In this document: piece by piece, positions 1-7,645 of the stretch
Layout: each line of letters begins with the position of its first letter
Position numbering within the stretch: position 1 is the first letter of the stretch
Source of the DNA: Planctomycetota bacterium
GTDB lineage: Bacteria > Planctomycetota > UBA1135 > UBA2386
Direction: 5' to 3'
Assembly (NCBI GenBank): GCA_020425885.1
Contig: JAGQRA010000227.1
Span: 1 to 7,645 of the forward strand
Length of the DNA: 7,645 bases
Translations under genes and position numbers: made by a program
The notes under the pieces: model-generated
Database searches by the model: none
What the model was told of the DNA's origin: nothing
Seen by the model: the letters and a program-made list of their open reading frames with translations, nothing else

Positions 1-460
1 CACCGAGCGCCAGCTCGGAGAGCCCGGCCAATCGATCGAGACGATCGACCTCACGCTCCAGATCACGCACGCGCGAACGATCCTCGAGCATCACGAGTTC
101 GCCGTCGGGCAGATCGACACGTCGCACCCGGATCAGGCCTTCGCCGACGGTGACCTCGCCGGCGCCGCGCGCGATGAGGTCCATGCCCACGGCATCGGCC
201 ATGGCGCAGAGCCGCTCGCCTTCCTGGTTGCAGATCCGCGTCGCGCCGTCGCGGCGCACGGTGACCAGCCCGATCGGCATCGCCGCGAACACCGCCTCGC
301 GCTCGTCGAGCGATTGCTGCAGCGCCCGGTTGGTCTGCTGCAGCTCGAGATCGACGGACTCGACCCTGCCCTTCAGCTCGCGGTAGCCGGCCTCCAGCTC
401 GCGGGCCGCGGCGACGAACTGCTCGAAGCCCTGCTGCAGCTGCACCTCGGCGACGGTCAC
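1..460 (-). CDS. PAS-type sensor histidine kinase, FlrB/FleS-like, N-terminal part (cut by window edge)
   Basis: The frame is open from a GTG at 460 to the window edge, giving 153 residues with no stop. Residues about 10-55 are a heptad-like charged helix. Residues about 54-127 look like a small PAS domain (AAMPIGLVTVRRDG, then LPDGELVMLEDRS). Residues 129-146 are a second short helix leading into LAGLSELALG, which in FlrB/FleS-type kinases comes just before the phospho-accepting His box. That box and the ATPase domain must lie beyond base 1. No membrane segment is visible, so it is probably a cytoplasmic kinase sensing an internal signal. The GTG overlaps the stop of the preceding gene as GTGA, with AAGGA 3 nt upstream, so translation is probably coupled. 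In gamma-proteobacteria such kinases control mid-class flagellar genes; that role here is inference from similarity and from the nearby flagellin. Confidence 0.75.
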   Translation of the reverse strand, partial: MTVAEVQLQQGFEQFVAAARELEAGYRELKGRVESVDLELQQTNRALQQSLDEREAVFAAMPIGLVTVRRDGATRICNQEGERLCAMADAVGMDLIARGAGEVTVGEGLIRVRRVDLPDGELVMLEDRSRVRDLEREVDRLDRLAGLSELALG

Positions 461-1506
461 TTGTCCTTCTCGCCTGGCCAGGTCAGGGATTCGATCGGCG
501 TCGACGGACGATAGCCGGCGTGCAGGTTCATCCAGCGGAAGTGCTCGACCGCCACCTGCGCCGACCGGCCCCAGGTGCCGAGAACCTCGACCTCGCCGTG
601 GCTGCCTGTCCTGCCGACATCGCGGGCGCTGATGGCCAGGAACGGCTCTCGCACCTCCTGCTCGCGCTGCTGGAACACCTTCGCCGAACGCTGCAGCGAC
701 AGTCCTTCGTAGCGCACCGAGAACCTGAACAGCAGCTCGAGGCAGCGGCCCTTGCAGAACAGCGCGGCATACGCCGGCTGCTGCTCATCGAGCAGTGGCG
801 CCAATTCGGCGAGAGCGCGCCCGAGGCGCTCCTTGCCGCGCTCGTCGTAGTCCCTGGCGGCGGCGGCATCAGCGTGTTCGCGCGCGGTCTCGGCCCGATC
901 CATCAGGGCCTGGCCGGCCTTGAACAGAGCCTGGGCGACGCGAAGGTGATCTTCCGAACCCTGGATCCGACCGCGCACGCGATCGAGCTGGACCGCCACG
1001 TCCTCGCTCACCGTTGGCGTCTCCGGCGTCCTGATCTGCGCCTCGCCCTGCGGGCGAGGACCGGTGTCGATCGCCTCGCTCGGCGACTGCACCGTCTCCG
1101 ACCGTTGGGCCGAACCGACCGAGGGCACGACGATGAAGCTGTCCTGCTCGTCACGCGTCGCGTTGCGGGCCTCGATCTCGGCCCGCAGCGCCTCGATGTC
1201 GTTCTTCATCTTGTTGTAGCGACCGAGGTAGGTGGCCGTCTCACCCTCGGCATCGCGCAGCTCCCGGATCATGCGCTCCTTGTCGCCGGTCGTCAGCGGA
1301 TCGACCCGGCGCATGGTGGGATCGGGCTCGCTGGGCAGGCCGAGGTCGTGGCGCAGCCGCCGATCGACGAGCTGTTCGATCTCCGAGCCCTTGCGTTCCT
1401 TGATCCGCTGCAGACGCGACAGCTCGGCCGCCTGATCACGACCGAGCTGGGCAGGCGCCGTCACGGCCAGCGCCATGGCGGCCACCATCCCGCACCACGG
1501 CCTCAC
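457..1506 (-). CDS. secreted coiled-coil protein of unknown function
   Basis: Encodes 349 residues from a GTG that overlaps the upstream stop as GTGA; a GGGGG run lies 8 nt upstream. Residues 1-19 are a good Sec signal peptide: Arg2, a hydrophobic core (MVAAMALAV), and an A-P-A cleavage site at 17-19. No lipobox is present. Residues 22-58 and 74-118 are highly charged and helical, probably coiled coil. Residues 125-170 are a Ser/Pro/Thr/Glu-rich linker. A second helical part covers about 172-290 and contains Cys251 and Cys255 (CKGRC). The C-terminal 60 residues are rich in Gly and Trp and look more beta-like. I do not recognise a family. It follows two other envelope-type TPR proteins and precedes a sensor kinase, so it is probably a periplasmic partner of the former. 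A structural or scaffold role is inference. Confidence 0.75.
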   Translation of the reverse strand: MRPWCGMVAAMALAVTAPAQLGRDQAAELSRLQRIKERKGSEIEQLVDRRLRHDLGLPSEPDPTMRRVDPLTTGDKERMIRELRDAEGETATYLGRYNKMKNDIEALRAEIEARNATRDEQDSFIVVPSVGSAQRSETVQSPSEAIDTGPRPQGEAQIRTPETPTVSEDVAVQLDRVRGRIQGSEDHLRVAQALFKAGQALMDRAETAREHADAAAARDYDERGKERLGRALAELAPLLDEQQPAYAALFCKGRCLELLFRFSVRYEGLSLQRSAKVFQQREQEVREPFLAISARDVGRTGSHGEVEVLGTWGRSAQVAVEHFRWMNLHAGYRPSTPIESLTWPGEKDK

Positions 1507-3155
1507 CGCAGGATCCCCCGGTATGCATCGGCGGCCTGCTCCAACTTGCCGAGGCTGGTGTAAGCGTCACCGATCATGTCGGCGACCTTGCTCGCCAGGA
1601 CGCCATCGTTGATCCGTGGCGCCAGTGCGATCGCCTGTGGCGGGAAGTCGGCGAGGTTGTCGCTGGCGACCGCCTGCTGGTAGAGCGCCACGACCTTCTT
1701 GAATCGCGCCTGATCGCCGATGGCGCTGTCGAGCTCGGTCAGGCCCCGGGTGACCGCCATCGCCCGTTCCCATTGCTTGTCCTCGAGCAGCTTGTCGGCC
1801 AGGAACAACGCCAGCTCAGGCTCCTCGCCGCGGGCGATCATCTGCTCGAGCTCGATGAACGCGCCTTCCTTCTCGCCGAGCGCGAGCGCGGTCCGCGCCC
1901 AGATCTCGAGGGCCCGCTGTCGCCACTCGGGCGACAGGGTGCTCAGGTATCGACGCCGCGCTTCGATGGCGGCGGCGCGGGCCTGCAGCAGTCGCTGCAG
2001 CGACAGGTAGGACTCGGCGAGCAGAACGTGCGCGATGCCGCGCCGTTGGTCGTCCTCGGCGTGGATCAGGAACCACTCGAGCGAACGCATCGCCAGCTCC
2101 TGCTTGCCGACGCCGAGCGCGCCGTAGCCGAGCAGGAAGTGGTAGTCGCGGTACTGGCGCTCCGACAGGTCGTCGAAGTAGACCGACTCGCGCAGCGTCA
2201 GCATCGTCTCGTAGACGCGATCCGACTGGCCGAGCATGAGCTGGGCCTCACCAGCCAGCAGCCAGACGTCGAGCATCTCGACCGAGTCGATCAGACGGAT
2301 GACCCGGGCGCGCAGCTCGGCCTGACACTTCTCCGCCAGCGATCGGGCGAGGTCGCCGTTGGTCTCGGCCTTGGCCTGACCCAGCAGGGCCTGACCGAGC
2401 AGGATGGTGGCGCGGGCCACCTCCGGCGCGCTGGGCATGCGCTGCAGCAGCTCGCGGGCCCAACGCTCGGCGTCGGCGAAGTTCTGCCTCTGCAACGCTC
2501 GGTCGTGATGGGTCCGGGCGATGTCGAGGTGACACTGGCAGATCTTGAGGATCGAGGCGGCGACGTGATCGTGCGGCCGCGCCTCGAACACCTCGGTGAA
2601 GAAGCGGATGGCCCCCTCGAGGTCATCGCTGTCCAGCAGCAGCTGGCCGAGGCTCATGCGGACCTGCACCGCCTCGCGCGCGACCAGCGGGTCGTGTTCG
2701 AGCTCGTCGCGCAGGAACGAGCGATACCATTGTCCGGCGATCGCGCGCAGACGTTGTCGTCCCGACGCCGACGACGCATCGGGCACCCGCACGACATGGA
2801 CCGTCGTGCGCGCCCCCGGCACCGGTTGCGGGTCCGAGAAGACCACGTCGGCCCCGCCGGCGACGGCGATCAGATGCGCCACCATCCGCGGATCCTGATC
2901 GACGAGGTTGAGATCGACGCTGTGATAGGACAGCTCGTTCTCGAGCGGCGAACTCTCGAAGGCGATGTTCCAGTTGACGGCAGCCGCCAGACTGCGCAGC
3001 CCGTCGAAGCACGTGATCTGACGCCGATCGGCCTCGACGAAGAGGCGATCCGGCTGGCCCTCGGCGCTGGCCACCACCTTCACGGTGAAGACCTCGTCGA
3101 CACCCTGAGGTGCGACGAGGCAAACCGCCAGCAGGGCATCGCCGATCAGGCTCAC
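1503..3155 (-). CDS. TPR-repeat protein with a possible STN-like N-terminal domain
   Basis: Encodes 550 residues. GTG 3155 is the first possible start after an in-frame stop, overlaps the upstream TGA as GTGA, and has a strong GGAGG 7 nt upstream. Residues 3-15 are hydrophobic but short and contain Asp6, so an export signal is only marginal. Residues about 23-123 alternate strand and helix: FTVKVV, then GLRSLAAAVNWNIAFE, VDLNLVDQDPRMVAHLIAVAG, and a final HVVRV strand. This resembles the secretin/TonB short N-terminal (STN) fold. From about 160 to the end it is almost all alpha-helical with TPR-like pairs, for example 165-195, 340-365, 374-400 and 523-548 (GDAYTSLGKLEQAADAYRGI). TPR arrays bind partner proteins. 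It sits between a membrane-anchored TPR protein and a secreted coiled-coil protein, so a periplasmic scaffold is likely. The exact function is unknown and the STN assignment is by eye. Confidence 0.8.
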   Translation of the reverse strand: MSLIGDALLAVCLVAPQGVDEVFTVKVVASAEGQPDRLFVEADRRQITCFDGLRSLAAAVNWNIAFESSPLENELSYHSVDLNLVDQDPRMVAHLIAVAGGADVVFSDPQPVPGARTTVHVVRVPDASSASGRQRLRAIAGQWYRSFLRDELEHDPLVAREAVQVRMSLGQLLLDSDDLEGAIRFFTEVFEARPHDHVAASILKICQCHLDIARTHHDRALQRQNFADAERWARELLQRMPSAPEVARATILLGQALLGQAKAETNGDLARSLAEKCQAELRARVIRLIDSVEMLDVWLLAGEAQLMLGQSDRVYETMLTLRESVYFDDLSERQYRDYHFLLGYGALGVGKQELAMRSLEWFLIHAEDDQRRGIAHVLLAESYLSLQRLLQARAAAIEARRRYLSTLSPEWRQRALEIWARTALALGEKEGAFIELEQMIARGEEPELALFLADKLLEDKQWERAMAVTRGLTELDSAIGDQARFKKVVALYQQAVASDNLADFPPQAIALAPRINDGVLASKVADMIGDAYTSLGKLEQAADAYRGILR

Positions 3156-4105
3156 TTGCCGCCCTCCCGGGCACTGGCCTGATCACGCAGCAGCGATTCC
3201 GTGCGCTGCAGCTCCTCGAGGCGCGCCTTCTCGCCGGCCTCGTTGGCCTGGACACGATAGCTGTCGCCGAGCTGCAGGTAGGCCTCGGCCACGTGCTGGT
3301 AGAGCGAGCTCGGGATCTGTCGCTGCTGCAGCAGGAACCGCGCCCAGACCTGGCGCAGCCCTTCCTGGTCATTGCTGTCCTTGGCCGCCTTGGCCATGGC
3401 GATGAGATCCTCGGGCAACGAGTGACTCCGCGTCACCAGCTGCGCCTTGCGCTCGTACTCCTCCGCCTCGCTGAAGCGGTTGATCGCCCCGGCGTAGTGG
3501 GCCATCGCCCGGTAGACGTTGACCAGCCGGCTGGCCGGCATCCGCGGCGATTCCTCGAGGTACTCCTTCAGCAAGGTGATCGCACCGGCCCAGTCACCCG
3601 ACTCCGAGGCCAGCAGGGCCTGGTTGTACTTGTCGGCAAGCCGAGGCCCGGCCGACTCGACCTCCGGCCGCGGCGGCGGCTCGCCGCTCGAAGGCGTCTG
3701 CTGCGACTCCGATTGCGACGCGGTCTGCGGTGGCAACACGGCGACGACGATCATGGCCAGCACGTTGGCGGCCAGCAGCAATCGCAGCGCCAGTTCGCGC
3801 TTGCGCGACCCGCGCGCCGGCTGCGGTCGTTCGGTGGCGAGCTGCGCGCGCGCCGCGGCGAGGGCGCGCTCGCCTTCGGCGATGGCGGCCTGTGCCGCGA
3901 GCACCGCCTCCGCGTCGAGATCCGGACGGGTCTTGCCCTGGCCTGCCTTGGCCCCGCTCGCCATCAACGAGGACAGCTTCGCCGACGACTCCGTCTCGTC
4001 ACCGCTCTGCGATACCGGATCGACCGCTTGCTCGGCAATCGTCCCACCGGGTGCTGCCGGGTCGGCATCCGCCGCCGCCGCATTCTCGCGTTCGTTCTCG
4101 CTCAC
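3152..4105 (-). CDS. single-pass membrane protein with periplasmic TPR-like domain
   Basis: Encodes 317 residues from GTG 4105. A TTG at 4111 would overlap the upstream stop, but the GGAG at 4115-4112 would then touch the start; it is 6 nt from the GTG, so the GTG is preferred. Residues 1-60 are acidic, Ala/Ser-rich and probably disordered. Residues 64-92 form an Ala-rich charged helix. A basic stretch (RGSRKRE, 98-104) precedes one transmembrane helix at about 105-124 (LALRLLLAANVLAMIVVAVL). By the positive-inside rule the N-terminus is cytoplasmic. A Pro/Ser/Gln-rich linker (125-153) leads to a helical periplasmic part with TPR-like pairs, such as KYNQALLASESGDWAGAITLLKEY (split here as KYNQALLASESGDW and AGAITLLKEY) and HVAEAYLQLGDSYRV. 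The topology would let it link cytoplasmic signalling products upstream to envelope products downstream. Family not recognised; the topology is well supported, the role is inferred. Confidence 0.8.
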   Translation of the reverse strand: MSENERENAAAADADPAAPGGTIAEQAVDPVSQSGDETESSAKLSSLMASGAKAGQGKTRPDLDAEAVLAAQAAIAEGERALAAARAQLATERPQPARGSRKRELALRLLLAANVLAMIVVAVLPPQTASQSESQQTPSSGEPPPRPEVESAGPRLADKYNQALLASESGDWAGAITLLKEYLEESPRMPASRLVNVYRAMAHYAGAINRFSEAEEYERKAQLVTRSHSLPEDLIAMAKAAKDSNDQEGLRQVWARFLLQQRQIPSSLYQHVAEAYLQLGDSYRVQANEAGEKARLEELQRTESLLRDQASAREGGK

Positions 4106-4107
4106 GA

Positions 4108-4943
4108 TCAACTCCAGAGGTCGGCCAGGACTGCCGGAAGCCGGGGGCCGACCGCAGCTCTCATCGGCATGTCATCGGCCCTTCCCTGATCCGATGCCCA
4201 GGAAAGCAGCGAATCGGGAACGTTGAGCAGGTGGACGCTGCGTCCCTGCGCACGATGCTCGCGGGCCCGGTCGAGGCAGGCCTCGAACCCGCGCACCGAC
4301 AGCCCGGTGCCATGGAGGTCGACCGCGAACTGCGGCACCAGCGGCCAGCGGTCGTCGGGACGAACGACGGGCATGTCCGCCGCCGGCCGACCGTCGCGAC
4401 ACCAACGCAGTTCGACGACCGGCTGACCTCGCGGGGCCAACACCCGCAGGTCACCGCCGAGCCGGCGGAGTCCCGCAAGCTGCGACTCATCGGCCAACGG
4501 CGCCCGCAACAGCACGAAGGTGCCGTCATCCTCGAGGTGACCGTCGGTCTTCAGCACGGCGCGGGCATCGGCGATCAACCTGCTGACGTCGGCCGGAAGC
4601 GGCGCCGACATGGCAGAGGCCGCCGGCTCGTAGCGGGCGATGACCGCCAACAGGCGACCGATCTGCACCGGTTTGGTCAGCACCTCGTGGATCGCCTGGT
4701 AGCCGGCGACCTCCTCCGGATGCCCGCTCATGGCGACGACCGGTCCGGTGCTGCGGGCGATGAACTCGGCGGCGCGCCCGTCCGGCAGTCGCCAATCGGT
4801 GATGACCAGGTCGACGTCATCGCCGTCCAACAGCTCGCGGGCCTTGGCGCAATCGCCGGCGGTCAGGACCTCGTGGCCCCGTCGCCGGAGCAGCGCGGCG
4901 AGACCTTCGCGGATCCCGGCTTCGTCGTCGACGAGGAGGAGTT

Positions 4944-4947
<4 letters not shown>
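4108..4947 (-). CDS. response regulator with C-terminal domain of unknown type (possibly STAS-like)
   Basis: Encodes 279 residues; its ATG overlaps the kinase stop as ATGA. Residues 1-105 are a complete receiver domain: acidic pocket Asp7/Asp8, phosphoacceptor Asp51 in VITDWRLPDG, Ser74 in MSGH at the Thr/Ser switch position, and Lys92 in TKPV. There is no DNA-binding helix-turn-helix, GGDEF, EAL, HD-GYP or ATPase domain in the remaining 170 residues. Residues about 120-200 are mixed alpha/beta. Residues about 207-257 (VDLHGTGLSVRGFEACLD, then AREHRAQGRSVHLLNVPDSL) follow the strand, helix, strand, helix pattern of STAS (anti-anti-sigma-like) domains; the usual DSSG segment would be SVRG, without the regulatory serine in its normal place. 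Phosphate probably comes from the kinase encoded just upstream, and the output is likely protein-protein contact. The receiver is certain; the STAS reading is tentative. Confidence 0.9.
4112..4115 (-). promoter_or_regulatory. ribosome-binding site deciding the start of the membrane TPR gene
   Basis: GGAG on the minus strand lies 6 nt before GTG 4105 but directly touches the alternative TTG at 4111. Spacing therefore selects the GTG, which leaves a 2-bp gap after the preceding TGA rather than a TTGA overlap. Confidence 0.6.
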
Positions 4948-7000
<2,053 letters not shown>

Positions 7001-7171
7001 GTGCCGACCTTGTCTTGTTTCGCCGCACTCGGTCCGCCGAGCCCGGCAAACGTTGAATGACCTTGCCATGGGCCCTTTCGGCAGGAAGCGGCGTCGACCT
7101 TTTGGTCACTTCCCCGAAAACCGCCGAATCCTGCATCTCTCGGCCCTGCAGTCTCAAGGCGGGGACGGATG

Positions 7172-7223
7172 CTCCGGATGATGTGTGACCGCCCGGCGCG
7201 GTCATAACTGGATCATCGGGGAG
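7172..7223 (+). promoter_or_regulatory. predicted flagellin leader hairpin that pairs with the Shine-Dalgarno sequence
   Basis: Three nested stems are visible. Inner: 7184-7192 with 7198-7206, nine pairs including one G-U, loop CCGGC. Middle: GATGAT (7177-7182) with ATCATC (7212-7217), six pairs. Outer: CTCC (7172-7175) with GGAG (7220-7223), four pairs, where GGAG is the core of the flagellin ribosome site. Internal loops are 1x5 nt (G opposite ACTGG) and 1x2 nt. The core, TGACCGC-N5-GCGGTCA, is also a perfect 7-bp DNA palindrome, so an operator is an alternative reading. Flagellin leaders are known translational control points (FlbT in Caulobacter, CsrA/FliW in Bacillus); any such link here is inference. 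The hairpin forms only if transcription starts upstream of 7172, which is not shown. Confidence 0.6.
7218..7223 (+). promoter_or_regulatory. flagellin ribosome-binding site with unusually short spacer
   Basis: GGGGAG lies only 2 nt before the ATG at 7226, shorter than the usual 5-9 nt. The start itself is fixed by the canonical flagellin N-terminus (MGLRVNTN), so the short spacing appears real. The same bases are paired in the predicted leader hairpin. Confidence 0.6.
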
Positions 7224-7225
7224 TC

Positions 7226-7645
7226 ATGGGTCTAAGAGTCAACACCAACGTCACGTCCATCAACGCGCAACGGAACCTGTCGTCAGTCACCAACAGTCTG
7301 GCCAACAACTTCCGTCGCCTGTCCACCGGCCTCCGCATCTCGACCGCCGCCGACGACGCCGCCGGCCTGGCGATCTCGGAGCGCCTCCGTTCGCAGGTGC
7401 GATCGCTCGAGCAGAGCAAGCGCAATGCGAACGACGGCATCTCGCTGGTGCAGACGGCCGAAGGCGGCCTCAACGAGGTCAGCTCGATCCTGATCCGCCT
7501 GCGCGAGCTCGCGGTCCAATCGAGCAACGGTTCGGTCAGCCCACAGGACAAGGACACCCTCAACGAGGAGTTCAGCAGCCTGGTCCAGGAGATCGATCGC
7601 ATCGGCCGCTCGACCGAGTTCAACGGCATCAAGCTGCTCGACGGC
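7226..7645 (+). CDS. fliC: flagellin, N-terminal part (cut by window edge)
   Basis: The reading frame from ATG 7226 is open to the window end, giving 140 residues. It matches the conserved flagellin D0/D1 region throughout: NTNVTSINAQRNL (6-18), RLSTGLRISTAADDAAGLAI (31-50), NDGISLVQTAEGGLNEV (69-85), RLRELAVQSSNG (91-102), EIDRIGRSTEFNGIKLLDG (122-140). The D0 helix polymerises through the filament core and is exported by the flagellar type III apparatus without a cleaved signal. The segment equivalent to Salmonella FliC 89-96, plus the glutamate equivalent to E114 (Glu115), is retained, so the surface that TLR5 recognises looks intact. The central variable and C-terminal domains lie outside the window. 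Its leader may limit translation through a hairpin over the ribosome site. Family assignment is certain; which paralogue (fliC, fla, hag) cannot be told. Confidence 0.97.
   Translation, partial: MGLRVNTNVTSINAQRNLSSVTNSLANNFRRLSTGLRISTAADDAAGLAISERLRSQVRSLEQSKRNANDGISLVQTAEGGLNEVSSILIRLRELAVQSSNGSVSPQDKDTLNEEFSSLVQEIDRIGRSTEFNGIKLLDG

Larger units (their letters stand above)
7001..7225. promoter_or_regulatory. divergent intergenic region between regulator operon and flagellin
   Basis: This 225-bp gap is the only space in the window for promoters of both the minus-strand operon and flagellin. On the minus side AAGG (7011-7008) sits 7 nt before the regulator ATG. On the plus side a structured leader abuts the flagellin ribosome site. 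Candidate half-sites TGACC/GGTCA occur at 7058-7062, 7104-7108, 7186-7190 and 7200-7204, but this pentamer is also found inside flagellin, so its enrichment is not proven. I found no convincing sigma-70, sigma-28 or sigma-54 promoter on either strand. That the region carries both promoters follows from gene orientation, not from motif matches. Confidence 0.6.

Noticed and set aside
520..1563. Long plus-strand open frame opposite the secreted coiled-coil gene
   Set aside because: High GC keeps antisense frames open. The product is Arg/Leu/His-rich and low-complexity, while the minus-strand protein has a signal peptide and ordered coupling with its neighbours.
3110..3155. Lipoprotein signal in the STN-like TPR protein (LAVC at residues 9-12)
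   Set aside because: Val at -1 is not accepted in a normal lipobox, the n-region lacks a positive charge, and Asp6 breaks the hydrophobic stretch.
1773..3182. Plus-strand open frame of 469 codons opposite the STN-like TPR gene
   Set aside because: It is an antisense shadow of a TPR protein with a strong ribosome site and GTGA coupling; its composition is not protein-like.
7001..7069. Extension of the NtrC-type regulator to ATG 7069
   Set aside because: The 23 extra residues are Arg-rich and unlike the family; ATG 7000 has AAGG 7 nt upstream and leads straight into the receiver.
7123..7130. GCCGAATC on the plus strand as a sigma-28 -10 element for flagellin
   Set aside because: It resembles GCCGATAA, but no TAAA-like -35 element lies at the proper distance; the region there reads GGTCACTT.
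7131..7147. Minus-strand GG-N10-GC arrangement (GG at 7146-7145, GC at 7134-7133), a possible sigma-54 -24/-12 promoter for the regulator operon
   Set aside because: Only the invariant dinucleotides and one or two flanking bases fit TGGCAC-N5-TTGC; the -24 element reads AGGGCC. In GC-rich DNA this spacing arises easily by chance.
7203..7208. CATAAC as a -10 element for flagellin
   Set aside because: No matching -35 element at 16-18 bp, and transcription from here would leave almost no leader before the ribosome site.

Overview
This is a high-GC window (roughly two-thirds G+C by eye) from a flagellated, probably Gram-negative bacterium. The evidence for that is a canonical flagellin gene, an NtrC-type sigma-54 activator, and proteins that look built for the inner membrane and periplasm. 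I cannot place the lineage. A myxobacterial/deltaproteobacterial or planctomycetal genome would fit, but this is only an impression.

Layout. The right edge (7226-7645, + strand) holds the first 140 codons of flagellin. A 225-bp divergent intergenic region (7001-7225) separates it from one long minus-strand operon that runs leftwards off the window. In transcription order the operon encodes: (1) an NtrC-family response regulator (7000-5579); (2) a minimal soluble histidine kinase with no sensor domain (5582-4944); (3) a response regulator with an unclassified C-terminal domain that resembles a STAS fold (4947-4108); (4) a single-pass membrane protein with a TPR-like periplasmic part (4105-3152); (5) a TPR-rich protein with a possible secretin/TonB N-terminal (STN-like) domain (3155-1503); (6) a secreted coiled-coil protein (1506-457); (7) the N-terminus of a PAS-type sensor kinase resembling FlrB/FleS (460-1, cut by the window edge).

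Six of the seven genes start within a few bases of the preceding stop. Five junctions are 4-bp ATGA/GTGA overlaps and one has a 2-bp gap, so all seven are probably one mRNA with coupled translation. Phosphosignalling genes flank a block of three envelope proteins of unknown function, next to flagellin. My inference is a regulatory and structural module for flagellar or cell-surface assembly, with the NtrC-type protein driving sigma-54 promoters. The envelope trio is the least explained part.

The most concrete unexpected signal is in the flagellin leader. Bases 7172-7223 can fold into a long interrupted hairpin whose outermost stem pairs with the flagellin Shine-Dalgarno sequence. This suggests translational control of flagellin. 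No convincing promoter, terminator, tRNA, rRNA, mobile element or CRISPR array was seen.
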